Shown one piece after another: positions 21,830-35,400 of a stretch of 64,000 nt of DNA. Below the pieces are notes generated by a model. That model saw only the letters and a program-made list of their open reading frames with translations, ran no database searches and was not told the origin of the DNA. This stretch comes from Cocos nucifera (lineage: Eukaryota > Streptophyta > Magnoliopsida > Arecales > Arecaceae): the NCBI GenBank assembly GCA_006176705.1, contig QRFJ01005339.1:1-64000 (forward strand), in the 5' to 3' direction. The translations under genes and the position numbers were made by a program. The stretch's first letter is position 1; each line of letters opens with the position of its first letter.

Positions 21830-23283
21830 TCATCAATATTTATGATCTGTTGTTCCTTATTATGACATCATATAGTCTTGTATGACTTTCTGTTTCATTG
21901 TATAGCATCTTTAAAGGCATACAATCTTTAAAGACATACAACATATATTTTGATTGAAAAATGAAATTGTTTGAGCATCATTGACATCCTAGTGCTCAAA
22001 AGAAGTATAGGAATAGTATGTATTTTTCTTTCTTCATAATCGTAAGACATACCATCGGATGGTATGTCGAAATGAAATTATTTCCTATGATCTATGCGAT
22101 AGGAAATCATGACGAGAGCGTAGAAAGTCATAAATGAACAACAGGATATTATAACTACTATCGAAAAATCATATAAGTTAGTAGCATGTAACCAAGAAGT
22201 CCTTCTCTACATCTTATGTCATTCCGATCGATATTTTTAAGCTCCTATTGACCGCTATGACGTTCTATTTTATTTTTATAATATCCTACACTTTGTTTAA
22301 CTTATCATTGTGATTAAAAATAATAACGACCACACAGGAAGTCATAACCACTATCGACAAGTCATATAGGGCAGTATCTAATGAATGGAAAATATTACTC
22401 TACATCCTATGTCATCTCGATCAACTATTTTGACCTCCTATTTCTTATTTTGATATCATATTACATTTTTATGATATTCTGCTCTTTGTTTGACTTATCA
22501 TTATAATGAAAAGTAATAACGGGAGCGTAGAAAGTTATAAACGGATAACAAAATATCATAACTACTACAAAAAGTCAATAGGCTAGTAGCAGATAACTTC
22601 TATGTCATCTTGATCAAATTTTATGATCTTTCGTTCGTTGTTTTGATGTCCTATTTTATCTTTATGACATCTCGCACTTTGTTTGACTTATCATTGTAAT
22701 GAAAGTAATAATGGGAGCACAAGAAGCCATAAACGAGCAACAGGATGTCATAACCTCTATCAAAAAATTATATAAGCTAACAGCAAGTAAGTAGGAAGCC
22801 TTTCTCTGTATCCTACATCATCTCGATCAAAGTTTATAATCTCATGTTCATTGTTTTGATGTTCTATTATGTTTGTATGACAATCTATATTTTGTTTGAC
22901 TTATCATTACGATAGAGAGTAATAACGATCATGTAGGAAGTCATAAACAAACAATAGGATATCATAATTGCAATTAGAAAGTCATATATGGCAGCAGCAG
23001 GTTATTACGAAGCCTTCCTCTGCATTCTATGTTATCTCTATCAAAGTTCATGATCTCCTATTCCTTGTTTGATGTCCTATTATATTTTTATCACATCCTA
23101 TACTTTATTTGAGTCATCATTACGACAAAAAGTAATAATGATCATATAGGAAGCTATAAACAAGCAACATAATATCATAACGGCTATCAAAAAGCTGTAT
23201 AGGGATGCAGTAGATAATTGGGAAGCCTTCCTCTGTATCCTATGTCATCTCAATCAAAATTTATGATCTCCTATTATTATTAT
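21830..23283 (+). repeat. Left arm of MULE: about seven tandem units
   Basis: Units recur near 21830, 22210, 22400, 22610, 22810, 23030 and 23250. Each holds TCCTATGTCATCTCGATCAA, TTTATGATCTCCTGTTCCTT, a CACTTTGTTTGACTTATCATT block, and GAAGTCATAA...CAACAGGATATCATAAC. The distal part from about 21480 has further weak matches. The arm ends at GATCTCCTATT. Confidence 0.85.
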
Positions 23284-23428
23284 TCAAGTATAGTGTATTG
23301 AAGAAATTTATATTTTTAACTTGCATTTTTGTGAAGTGGATTACCATAGACTATGCATCATTTTCTTCCAGCTGACTTTGATACTTGTGATAGATGAAAT
23401 TATGAGCATCCTTCTCTATAAATTTCAA

Positions 23429-23950
23429 TTACGTTCTACCTCCTTTTCCTCTTGTCATGGCAGAGTATATTTGAATTGTAGATATATTCACGGCATGTAT
23501 ATTGCTAATCTCTATCTTTTCTGGTATACCAATCCTCCTGTGTGACCGTAGATAATTGATTGTTAATATGATCATCTGATGGTTATATTTTAGAATAACA
23601 TCATCCAATCTCCACTTGTCAATTTTGGGCTTAAGTTTAGCTTTTATTGAAGCCTTACAATCAACATTTTCAGTGTCCCTAAGATTCCTACAATTATCCA
23701 TTTTCTAAGATTTTCCTACTCTCTAATATGCTAGGTGCTTGAATATTAATTCTTTTTTGGAGTTCGACCTACTGCAAATGGTTGTGATTTCAAAACTAAC
23801 TCTTCTTGCATATCCATTGTAGAAATTATATACATCAGTTGCTAAATCAAACTTCATTCCAACATGAGGATCAATATTATCATTATCTACATATGGTGCA
23901 CTAAAAGAAGATGAATTTTCAAGACAACCACCACCTGCAGCCTCATCCAA
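23429..23950 (-). pseudogene. FAR1-type DNA-binding domain remnant
   Basis: The minus-strand frame from 23950 shows DPHVGMKFDLATDVYNFYNG and YARRVSFEITTICSRSNSKK, then a stop at 23723-23725. It continues in the same frame past a second stop. It then reads VDCKASIKAKLKP, KWRLDDVILKYNHQ and NYLRSHRRIGIPEK. These match in order the FAR1/FHY3 DNA-binding region (PxVGMxF...YNFYNxYA, CKAxIxxK, W...HNH, LRSHR), with Tyr for the first His of HNH. FAR1-type domains occur in plant transcription factors and in related MULE transposases. The transposase and SWIM regions are absent. It lies exactly between the two inverted arms. Confidence 0.8.
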
Positions 23951-24135
23951 CTGATTATTTTGGATATTTTTGGATCATTTGCAGCAATCTCAGTATTGAA
24001 GTGATCATTTTGGGTATTTTTTGGATCAATACTTTTAAGATCATATGCAGCAATCTCTATATATGTTATACACCAAGCATAATAAGTCAGAGAAAGTTTG
24101 GGATATTATTAAATCATAATAGAATGTTATATTAG

Positions 24136-25321
24136 AAAATAAGAGATCATAAACTTTGATCAGAATGATATAGAATGTGGAGGAAGGCTTTCCAGTTATC
24201 TGTTGTAGCCATATATGACTTCTCGATAGTAATTATGATATCTTGTTGATCGTTTATGGTTTTCTACATAGTCATTATTACTTTCCATCATGATAATAAC
24301 TCAAATAAAGTGCAGGATGTCATAAAAATATAATAGAATATCAAAATAAGTAATAGAAGATCATAAACTTTGATCGGGATGATATAGGATGCAAAAGAAG
24401 CCTTCCTAATTATCTATTGCTGTCCTATATGACTTTTCAATAGTGGTTATGATATCATGTAGCCTATTTATGGCTTTCTACATGGTCATTATTACTTTTC
24501 AACATAATGATAAGTTAAATAAAGTGCAAGATATCATAAAAATATAATAAGATGTCAAAACAAGGAATATGAGATCATAAACTTTGATCGAGATAATATA
24601 TGATGCAAAGAAAGGCTTTTCAGTTATCTGCTGCTGACCTATATAACATTTCGATAGTGGTTATAATATTTAGTTATCCATTTATGGCTTCTTATACTTT
24701 CATTATTATTTTTTGTTGCAATGATAAGTCGAACAAAGTGCAGGATATCATAAAAACATAATAGAACGTTAAAACAAGAAACATGAATCATAAAATTTGA
24801 TCGAGATGATGTAAAATACAGAGAAAGGCTTTTTAGTTACTTGCTGCTGGCCTATATGATTTTTCGATAGTTGTTATGACATTCTATTATCCATTTATGA
24901 CTTCTTGCACTCCGATTATTATTATTTTTTGCAATAATAAGTCAAACAAAGTATAGGATGTCATAAAAATATGATAGGATGCTAAAACAAGGAATAGAAG
25001 ATCATAAACTTTGATCGGGATGGCATAAGATGCAGAGGAAAGCTTCTCAATTATCTGCTACTAGCCTATATAACTTCTCAATAGCGATTATGATATCCTA
25101 TTATCTATTTATGACTTTTTATGCTCCCATTATTACTTTCCATTGCAATGATAAATTAAATAAAGTGCAAGATATTATAAAAATATAATAGGATATTAAA
25201 ACAAAGAACATGATATTAGAATTATTGATCAAAATGACATAGGATATAAAGAAAGGCATTGCAATTACTGGTTGCTGCCCTATATGATTTACCAATGGTG
25301 GTTATGACTTCCTACATGGTC
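24136..25321 (-). repeat. Right arm of MULE: about five and a half inverted units
   Basis: This is the reverse complement of the left-arm unit. AAACTTTGATC(A/G)(G/A)(G/A)ATGA recurs near 24151, 24369, 24580, 24797, 25010 and 25220. The arm is cut at 25326 by the LTR of copia B inside the phrase that reads TGGTCGTTATTACTTTCCAT in other units. Confidence 0.85.
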
Positions 25322-25326
25322 GTTAT

Positions 25327-27596
25327 TGAAGGAAAATCCTTTTTTCCGCCATAGGATTGTTCAGATCTAATTGGATCTAAAAAAATATTTTAAAAATTTT
25401 TCTTCTAAGATTCTAATCAGATCTGAGATATCTCAAATTTGATTCTTTAAGATCTGATATTAAAATTAAAAATAAAATTAAATTTAATTAATTTCATACC
25501 TTGTATTTTGGGTAATCAGATTATCCTGTAATGATCTTGATCTATCCTGAAGTTCTGGAAGGAGCCACGCACGTGCCTGGCCTCTATCGGTATCCACTCT
25601 AGTAGGATCTGGACGTCTTCTTTTTGCTAATCTTTTCTCTAAATATTATATTTAAATCTAATTTAGAAGTCCTTCAAAAAAATTTTTGAAAGTAGCATAT
25701 CTGTCTCACGAACACCGTCACGTAGATGCTTAACTCTTCATAAATTTGATTGGATCTTCTTCTCAAATTTATTTCCAACCTTTAGCACTTAGAAGAATGG
25801 GAGAGAGAGGATCAGAGAGGGCATGGAAGATGGAAGGGGTGACAGCCTTTGGGTATAAAAATTATTTCTTTCGTGAAGAGCCTTGACGCAAGGGTTCTTA
25901 TACAAAAGCATAGCACCAAGTTAGAGTCCCTCTTTGATCAAAATCCTCATTTATTCGATCATTGGGACTGCTGGACCTAATTTCCATGAAAATCCTCAGA
26001 TCTCATCTAATTTTAATGCTAAAAATCAATCTAAAAGATGGTGGCATGAGTAGATAAGGAAGAGTCCACTGCACCTAGGACTCTTTCCTCAAGAGTTTGA
26101 TTTAGATCAAACTCTATCAAAACATAGTCTAGATATCTCTAAAAATTACAAAATTTGGTATACCTAATGTATGACTCATGCCCTATCACATATTCAAAAA
26201 TTAGATCAAAAAAATTTTTAAAAAATTTTTTAGAAGCCTCTGATCAGGTGATCCTTAATTCTCTCAATTAGGTCAACTTTTGACCCTAGTCCAATTTGAC
26301 TATGAATGGATTTAATTTCTATAATTAATCTGATATAGACTTATTTCAATCAGATAAAAATAAATTCATTCAAAATACAAGAATGAGTTAAATCAAATTT
26401 GACTTAGTTGCGATGAATCAGAAAGATTACAGAAGGAGAAAGTTAGGCTCAATTATATGCTAGCATGATTACCTTGAACCTGATTGGATCTAATCCAAAT
26501 CAATCGAACTAGATTAGCTCAATTGATGACATCTAGATCCAAGTCCTTGTTTGTGTGATCTAGTTAGATTTAGTTCTGTATGGTAATGAGACATGTCGTG
26601 ATCTTCATCATAAATATCATCGAAACACCTTTCGATGGACCAGAACTTTTCTGATTCATACAATTAGAATGATCGATCATCAAAATTATTCTAATTACTT
26701 CAAGAATCTATCAGTGACACGTAGCAGTATATGGTAGCAACCCATCAGAACTGAAAGTAAACCTCTTGGTGCAGCATCTGTGTGATTACATTCTTCTATC
26801 TTGAGCTCCGATAGGATTAGGGTTAAGATGAACTCATCAAACCCAATATCCGTCATATGAATTAATCATTCGATTCGAATTCTATGTAAAATTCTTTATA
26901 GAAACTCTTTCTATCATCTTCACTCTACCATGGCCATGGGCTTATGGACTCGATTCTTATGATCATTATAGGACTACTTCTTATCTACTGAGGTAGATAG
27001 ATCCCTTATTGGTGCAATCCAATTCCTACAATGAATGTACTATAGCCAACATACACCTCAGAATTTCGAATGGCTAGGAGATCAAGTTATGGTATAGTCA
27101 AACTACAATACCCTCAAGGTAAATTATCGATGCACCTCAGATCAAAGAACCAGACACACTATTGCAATATCGAGCCAGTCATCGATGAGAAGGTAGACTT
27201 CTTTGTGAATGCTCGAGGTGGTCATGCTCAGTGCCCTCATTTTCTAATGAGTACCTATACTCTTGCTTCGATATCTCCACACCATAAACTCAAGACATAT
27301 CTATCCTAAAAAAGTGATTGTACACCAATCTTCCGTATCGATCACCATCCTCGTGATGATCCTATGGTCAGAAGTTGTTTATGAGTTAATTATGAAAATT
27401 CATGTCTTAAATTTTCAACTCTTAAAAATATGAATTGTCATTACCATTAACTCAAAGAATGTATCACAGATACTTTAAATACACACTATGATAGAAAATA
27501 ATCTTTTTATTAATTTATAATCAAAATTATAAAATTATTCTTAGAAGTGTATTATAAGTGTTTAGCCAATCTAACTTCTAGGGCACATATCTAACA
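25327..27596 (-). repeat. 3' LTR of copia B
   Basis: This 2270-base LTR in minus orientation runs from TGAAGGAAAATCC to ATATCTAACA. It is followed by the family polypurine tract (plus strand AACTCCTACTTGACC) and RNase H sequence. The flanking bases gttat at 25322-25326 are the expected target site copy; the partner lies outside the window. An inverted repeat, GGAAGAGTCC and GGACTCTTTCC, is at 26058-26067 and 26078-26088. Confidence 0.9.
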
Positions 27597-27610
27597 AACT
27601 CCTACTTGAC
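27597..27610 (-). other. Polypurine tract of copia B
   Basis: The minus strand reads GGTCAAGTAGGAGTT before the LTR start TGTTAGATATG. Element A has TTAAGTGGGAGTT in the same place. Confidence 0.75.
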
Positions 27611-28258
27611 CTAAAGCCAATTGGCTACAAATCTAAGTTCCATCTTCTCAAGATGGGCTTCGATCTTTTGCTGGCTTAATGACTTTATCAGCGGATCAAC
27701 CGCATTATCTACAGTATCGACTCTCTTGACCTCGACGTATTCCTTCTCGAGATAATCATGGATGAGGTGGTATCGCCGCTCGATATGCTTGGATTTTTGG
27801 TGAGACCTTAGCTCCTTAGCTAGGGCTATGGCATCATTATTGTCGCAGTACATAGGGACGGCATCTGATGGCATCACTCTGAGCTCTGCAGTAAATTTCT
27901 TATACCAGAATGCCTCCTTTGCAGCTTTCGATGTAGCGATGTACTCTGCTTCCATGATGGAATCTGCTATCATAGTCTGCTTGAAACTCTTTCAGCTGAC
28001 AACACCACCATTATACACAAATAGACTTTCAGATGTCAACTTTCGATCATCTATATTGGACATAAAATCCAAGTCTGTATACCCCTGGACTTGGAGTTCT
28101 GCATTACTAAAGATTAGAAACATATTCTTAGTCTTTCTCAAGTACTTAAGGATATATTTCACAGAAGTCCAGTGCTTTTCATCTAGATTCGATAGATATC
28201 TACTCATGACACTCACAGCATGGGCAATATCAGATTGCATATATAGCATGGCGTACAT
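27611..28258 (-). pseudogene. Copia B pol, RNase H and end of RT
   Basis: Minus-strand frames show the copia RNase H region: SDIAHAVSVMSRYLSN, VQGYTDLDFMSN, ADSIMEAEYIATSKAAKEAF, MYCDNNDAIALAKE and KHIERRYHLI. The usual stop after RxVAN has become TGG, so the frame runs two codons further to 27611. A frame change lies near 27992. The pol gene is split here by element A and resumes at 38628. In life it would encode reverse transcriptase-associated RNase H. Confidence 0.88.
28254..28258. other. Target site duplication of copia A (left)
   Basis: The 5 bases tacat are repeated at 38623-38627. The intact relative G reads through this site as GGCATACATGAGGCTCCC near 57656, confirming the insertion point inside pol of B. 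Confidence 0.95.
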
Positions 28259-30542
28259 TGTTAGATATGTATGCCTTAGAAGCCAAAATTGGCTGACACT
28301 TATAATACATTTCTAGGGGCAAAATTATAATTTTGACTATAAATAATAAAATGGATTATTTTCTATCATAAATATGTATTTAGTGTCTGTGATACATCCC
28401 TTGAGTTAATGATAATGATAATTCTTATTTTCAAGAGTTGAAAATTTAAGATAAGAATTTTCATTATTAACTCATAAGATGCTCCCGACCGTAGGATCAT
28501 CATGACAATGGTGATTGATCTGAAAGATTGGTGTACAATCGCTTCTTTATAGTAGATGAGTCTTGAGTCTACGGTATAGAGACACAAAAGTGAGAGTACA
28601 GATACTCATTAGAGAACGAGGGCACTGAGCGTGACCACCTCGAGCAGTCATAAGAAAGTCTACCTTCTCATCGATGATTGACTCGAAGCTGCAGTGGTGT
28701 GTCTGGTTCTTTGACCTGAGGTGCATCGATAGTTCACCTTGAGGGTGTTATAGTTTGACTACACCATGACTCGATCTCCTAGCCATTCGAAATTCTGAGG
28801 TGTATGTTGGCTATTGCATGTTCATTATAGGAATTGGATTGCACCAAGAGAGAATCTATCTACCTCGGTGGATAAGGAGCAGTCCTATGATGATCATGAG
28901 AATCAAGTTCATAAGCCCATGGTCAAGGCAGAGTGAAATAATAGAAAGAGTTTCTATTAAGGTTTTCACATCAAACTTGAATCAAATGATTAAATCATAT
29001 GATAGAAATTAGGGTTTGACAAGTTCACCTTAACCCTAATCTGATCGAGGCTTAAGATAGAAGAACTTAATTACATAAGTAGCTACACCAAGAGATTCAT
29101 TTTTAGTTTTGATGGGTTGCCATCATATACTGCTAGGTGTCATTAGCGGATTTTGAGAGCAATTAGAATGATTTAGATGATCGATCATTCTAGTTATTTG
29201 AATCAGAAGAGTTTTGATTAATCGAAAGAAGTTTCGATGATGTCGATGATAGAGATCGTGACATATCCCATTATCATACAAAACTAAACCTAACTGGGTC
29301 ACACATATAAGGGTTTGGATCTGAATATCATTAATTAGACTAACCCAGTTCAGTTGATTTGAATTAGATTCAATTAGGTTCAAGAAAATCGTGCTAGCAC
29401 ATGATTGAACCTAACATTCTCCTTCTACTATCATTAAACATTATCTCGACTGAGCCAAATGAGTTTGTGCTCGCTCAAGTATCTTTACTTGGTCTGACTA
29501 GAGCTTGTCCAGATCAAAAAAGGATTGTCTTAATTTATAAAATAAATTTGAGATAATACCTATCATTTTTCATCACCTGCTAATTCTTGTCTTTGACCTT
29601 GGTCAAACGTTGACCTTTGACACTTAGACGTCTGCCCATGTGTCATGCACCTATTGAAAAGCAGATAGAGGCTTATCCCCTTGCTAGATTTTGAAAAGGA
29701 GAGGGCACATGCCTAGGGAGGCGTGCGCCCATGGATAGGGATGCTTAGAGTCCCATATGGATGGGACTCCAAGTTGCTTCTTGGTTTCTACTTATGTGAC
29801 CCCTAGCTATAGACTTTGACCAGTCATAGGCACCATCTAAGGATAAATTAGTGGAACTCTCATCTGATTGGATCAGGTGATATCATTCCATCAATTAGAT
29901 TTAGATCTGATTGCACGAAGCAACGTGATTGACCGGGATGATGCGGCACTGCATGGCACAGCAGGGTCTATATAAACCATATTTGCGCCCAACTTTAAAA
30001 GAGTTCTCTCTTAGTCCATGCCCTAAGGTTGTTCCTCTTCCTCCTATATGCCATCTTTTGATCCTCTCTCTCCTCTCCATGCCCAAGAAAAGTTGGGCTT
30101 CAGTTTGGTGCGATCCAGGCAAGAAAAAGCTGATGAGAAAGGAAGAAGGCAGCACTGCTGCAGAGACGACTGTAGATCTTCAAAAGGAGTTTTCAAGATC
30201 CTCCAAATCAGATCCAGATTTGATTTTTGAAGAGATGATAAAGAAGAAGAAGATCTTCAGATCTAGTCTGAGTGGATACCAATAGAGGCCAAGCGCTTGC
30301 ATGGCTAGATCCAGAACCTCAGGTAGTCAGCAGGATCATCAAAGGATAATTTGATTAGCCAGCATCAAGATATAAATTAAATTAGATTTAATTTATTTTT
30401 ATTTTTATTTATTAGATATATAAATTTTGATCTAAAATATCTTAAATTTGATCTAGATATATGAGAGAAATTTTTAAAATATCTCTCTTGATCCGATCAA
30501 ATCTGAACGAACCTGATCTAGAAAATCAAGATTTTTTCTTCA
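28259..30542 (+). repeat. 5' LTR of copia A
   Basis: It begins TGTTAGATATGTATGCC and ends TTTTTTCTTCA. The 40-base length difference from the 3' LTR is explained by one deletion in the 3' copy near 37868. The TATA box is at 29968-29976. A perfect inverted repeat, GAGTCCCAT and ATGGGACTC with a 4-base loop, lies at 29748-29769 and is missing from the 3' LTR. Confidence 0.95.
29968..29976 (+). promoter_or_regulatory. TATA box of copia A 5' LTR
   Basis: CTATATAAA lies about 570 bases before the LTR end. The 3' LTR has it at 38048-38056. Confidence 0.6.
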
Positions 30543-30544
30543 AC

Positions 30545-30560
30545 TGGTATCAGAGCCAGG
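30545..30560 (+). other. Primer binding site of copia A
   Basis: TGGTATCAGAGCCAGG starts two bases after the LTR. It is complementary to the 3' end of plant initiator Met tRNA, the usual copia primer. Confidence 0.92.
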
Positions 30561-32421
30561 TTCTCTAAATTATTTAGATCTAATTTTTATTTATTTTTGA
30601 TCTAAAAATTAGATGATTTTAGATATCACATGAGATATGATTAGATCTAAAATTAAAAAAATAAAAATTAAATAATTTAGATCTAAGTTTTATAAGATGC
30701 ATGACTAGTTGTAAAATAGAATAGTTCTATACATAGTCTTGCATGATCATGATTTATTTTGATTAAATTATAATTTTAGATCTATTTATTTTTTATTTTT
30801 TGATGATTATAAATATTATAATAAAATCTAAAAAATAAAAAATAAAATTATTTAATTTTTAGATCATATGAGATATGATGAATGCATGATTAGACTAGTT
30901 GTAGAATAGTTCTACATAATTATCTAGATTAGAATTTATTTTAATGTGATCAATTTAAATCTAATTTTTTAGATAATTATAAGATAATTTAAATCTAAAA
31001 TACATGCATGACATGATACATGAGATGTATGCAAAACATGTATAAAGTTAGATCAATTTTATATATGAGATATATGATGTAGATCTAACTAGTTTTGTAG
31101 ATTTATAATTCTGATTAAGGTGTTCTCCTTGGCCGTTCGATCATAAGAACAAAGTAGGATTTAAATTTCCCCTCCTTCCATTTGATGGGGTGTTCTTATG
31201 ATGTGTAGGGGTGCTGCACGTTCGTCCTTAATCAAAAATTAAGAACTTACTTTCTGCAAAATCCTAGATCCTGAAACCCTAGGATTTTATTTATATGTTT
31301 TGTTTATGAACCCTAAACTTAATTAAGAATTAAGATTATAAAATATTAATTAGGTCTAAAATTAAAAATTTTAGATCTAAGATCTATTCATAATATTGGG
31401 TTCGGACTTGAGTAGCTCAATTAGGTCTAAGCGGTTGATCAAATCGAATCAAGAGTTGGTTAGATGAAATCAATAGTGCTTAAATTGACTAGCCTAATAG
31501 GATTAAGTCTAGGTCAAGATCAAGTCACGTGAGTGATCGATCAAGCTAAGACCTAATTAGGCTCAGTGGTTAGAGTCTGGATTGTAGGCTAACCTGATTG
31601 ATTCTGGCTCAATAATTTGGTGTCTAAGATAAGTCTGGCAGATACGATCGACTAATTTTTAATTAGAAGCTACTCGACTCGAATGTGTTCTTGTCGAGTT
31701 AATGGCATATCCCTTCCACCGGTCTCACTTATCTGGCCATGTTTGTTGGCTCAGTTCTAATTTGAGGTGGTCAATAATTCGAGCTAACCCATGCCACTAG
31801 GTTAGTCATAATAGTTATGACTATGTCAAGTCTAGTTTAATGAGATCTAAATCAAATCTTCCTAAGAAAAGATTAAGTCTAAGATCTTCTACCATTGTAG
31901 ATGTGCGGGCCCTTTTCGAGGTTGATTATTCTCGACTGATTATAATGGTTCAGTTGTACTAGGAAGATGCAACCATGTCTATTAGGCATTGGATGCTATG
32001 GACTGGAGGATGGATTGGGCTCAATATTTTGGATATGGTGAGAGACTCAATTAGGAATCCAATCTGTGCAAATGGTGGGTCTGACTTAACTAAGGAGTGG
32101 ATCAATATTTCGGGCATGGTGAGATTCATGAATTAGAGATCAAGTTTGGGTGCACCATGATTAGAGAATCATTGAACAAGAGTTGTTCACTCATTGGCTA
32201 ACCCATCACCAATAGCTATTAGGTGAGGTGATGAGTCAGTTGGTGGGATCGCACCATCCACTAAAAATCATTGATCGTGGAGATTTTTGCATCTCTATAG
32301 AGGAAGTGTAGGGATCCAAAAAAATAGTGAGAGATAATTTATTTAAAAATAAAATTTTTAAATAAATTGGTTAAGTCTTAATTACAATATTTAACTAAAA
32401 ACTTTGACTCTCTACAGAAAA
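30561..32421 (+). other. Untranslated leader of copia A
   Basis: About 1.86 kb lies between PBS and gag without a coding frame. The same leader, inverted, lies in G at 60964-62760 and, decayed, in C at about 46140-47728. It holds a perfect 11-base inverted repeat, ATCATAAGAAC (31140-31150) and GTTCTTATGAT (31192-31202). The leader is the region where packaging or dimer signals would be expected, but none is proven. Confidence 0.75.
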
Positions 32422-35400
32422 ATGTCTGCATTCAACCCACTAGCATGAATCATGAACACCCATAGACTGACTGGACCCAATTTCAAGGATTGGCTCTAGA
32501 ACTTCAAAATCATTTTAAATTCTGAGAAGTTAACTCATGTATTGGACCAGGATCCTCCCACCTTACCAACTCATCCATTCGCTGAATAGAGAGCGTCTCT
32601 TAAAAAGTGGACAGACGAAGATAACAAGGTCAGATATTACATATTGGGCTCGATGTCTGATAAGCTTCAACACCAACATGAAGATATTAGGACTGCAAGC
32701 CAAATGTTGGCTCATCTATAAGAGATGTTTGGTGAACAGAGTCACGCAGCCAAGTATCAAATCACTAAACGACTATTCAAGGCTAAAATATGTGATGGAT
32801 AGTCAGTCCAAGATCATTGTCTGATGATGATCAAGGATATGGAAGAGCTTGAGAAGCTCAGAGTGATGTTGGACTTAGATCTACAGAATGATATAATTCT
32901 GCAATCCTTGACTGATGCATATAGGTAGTTCATCATGAACTATCATATGCATAAACTTCAAAATTCTTTGGCCGAACTTATGAACATGCCGGTTACCACT
33001 GAGCTTTTTATGAAAAATTCTAAAGGCTCAGTGCTTGCTATGGAACAAACTTCTTTCAAGAGAAAGTCTTTTGAAAAGAAGAAGAAGTTTGTGAGAAAGT
33101 AGAAGATGGAAGGAGGAAAGAAGAAAAGACAGAGCTGGAAAAGAAGGCCGCTGACAAAAGAAAGTATTTCCATTACAACAATAATGACCACTAAAAGTGG
33201 AACTACCCTACTTACCTGGTCACCTTGAAGAATAAGGAGGCAGGTCCTTTTGGAGGTATGCTCATTATTGAGTCTAATCTTACGATTTTTTTTGCATCCA
33301 GTTGGATGCTTGACTTTGGTTTTAGTCCTCATTTGTGCACTTCCATGCAGGATCTTGAGGATAGCAGGAGGTTGAGGGATGGTGAGATGATCCTGCACAT
33401 CAAAAATGGAGCAAGAGTTGCTACCATGGCCATGGGAACATACCCTCTTCGACTACCATCTGGTTTAGACTTAGTGTTAAAAGACTGTTATTATGTGCCT
33501 ACAGCAAGCAGAAATTTGATTCTGTTTCTTGCCTTGCATTAGAAGGCTATGTAATTAGTTTTCTTAAGGACCATTATAACATTCTTTATGAAAGAAATAA
33601 AATTACAATTGGTTTTCTTATAAATGGTCTTTACCAGTTACATATTGATGTATCTATTTTTAATATCGAGCAAAATGTGAATACCATGAAATGACCTAGG
33701 GATAGTCTAAATGATAGATATCTATGGCACCTAAGACTAGATCATATAGCAGAAGATAGGATTAACAAATTGGAGAAAATCGGACTATTGAGTTTGTTGA
33801 CTTTCGAGTCATATCCAATTTATGAATCTTGTCTTTATGGCAAAATGACTAAGCTCCTTTTTGTAGGATATGGGGAAAGGGCCACGGATCTTCTTATCCT
33901 AGTACATACTGATGTGTACGATCCATTTGATGTACCGACTAGAGGCAATTTTGTCTATTTCATAACCTTTATTGATGATTTATCTAGGTATGGGTATGTG
34001 TATCTTATGAGACACAAGTCTAAATCTTTTAAAAAGTTCAAGGAATTCATACATGAAGTAGAAAAGTAAATAGAAAAATTCATTAAGATTCTTCGATCAG
34101 ATCGAAGAGGTGAATACCTTAGTCAAAAATTTCTGCACTATCTCAAAAAAAATGGCATATTCTCTCAATGGACTCCACCTGGAATACCTCAACTCAATGA
34201 AATTTCAGAATGGAGGAATCAAACTCTATTAGATATGGTCCGATACATGATGAGCTTCACAGACCTTCCTGATTTTCTTTGGGGACACTGTTTGTTAACT
34301 GCAAAATACTTACTGAATATGGTTTCTTCTAAAACCATTCCTACCACACTGTATAAGATATGGATGGTAAGAAACCAAGTCTGAGTCATCTTAAAATTTG
34401 GAGTTGTCCGGCTCATGTCAAAAAACAACAAGTGGATAAGTTAGACTTTAGGACCTTTAGAGCTCGATTTATAGGATATCTTAAAGAGTCATTAGGATAT
34501 TATTTCTACATTTCAGAAGATCATAATGTGATTGTGAGTCGATATGCCATCTTTCTTGAAAAATAGTTTATTCAAGATGACGGCATTGGAAAGCAGATCA
34601 AGCTCGATGAGAAAGTCTCACAAGAGCAATGAGCTAAGGATCAAATAGAACCAAATCAGGTTAAGCCAATCCAATCACTACCTCCTCCATCTCGTAGATC
34701 GAAAAGAGTTTTTCGTCCTTTTGAGAGATACTTAGATACTATTTCAGAGGAAGTAGAGAAAATGTTCCTCGTAGGTAATGAGATTCATGGTGATGATCCC
34801 AAAATCTATAATGAGGCGATATTGAATATCAACTCCGAGAAATGGTTAGAGGTAATGAAGTTAGAAATTGACTCGATGCACTCAAACCAAGTCTGGATCT
34901 TGATAGATCCACTAGAAGGTATGGTACCTATTGGGTGTAAATGGATCTACAAGAGAAAGATTGGTGCAGATGAAAATGTAGAGACATTCAAAGCTAGATT
35001 AGTGGCAAAAGATTATAGTCAATGCGAAGGCATTGACTATCAGGATACCTTTTCGTTAGTAGCTATACTAAAATTCATTTGCACATTGCTTGCTGTTGCA
35101 GCCTATTTCGATTATGAAATATGGCAAATGGACGTGAAAACGACATTCTTAATTGAATATCTTGAGGAAGATATATATATGGAATAGCCGCTAGGTTTCA
35201 CATCCAGTGATGATGATCACAAGGTATGCAAGCTGCAAAGATCCATATATGGACTTAAGCAAGCATCTCGGAGCTGGAATACTCATTTTAATAATGTGAT
35301 CAAATTATTTAATTTCATTAAAAATGAGGAGGAGCCATGTATCTTCAAAAAGATCAGTGGGAGCGCTGTTGTCTTTCTCATATTATACGTGGATGACATC

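Larger units (their letters stand above)
21480..25326. mobile_element. MULE-like foldback element with tandem-repeat arms
   Basis: Two inverted arms (to about 23283 and from about 24136) are built of the same unit of roughly 215 bases. They enclose about 850 bases with a broken FAR1-type domain on the minus strand. Long inverted arms around a FAR1-like coding fragment are characteristic of some plant Mutator-like elements. No transposase catalytic domain was recognised, so it is non-autonomous or captured. The right arm stops at 25326 where copia B is inserted. The outer terminus and the 8-9 bp target duplication could not be set. Confidence 0.65.

Noticed and set aside
24136..25321. 215-bp units considered as an ordinary satellite array
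   Set aside because: The same unit lies in opposite orientation on the other side of the FAR1 remnant, which fits foldback arms better than a satellite.
33225..33398. Minus-strand 146-codon ORF across 32958-33398
   Set aside because: It is the shadow of the broken gag-pol frame of element A on the plus strand.
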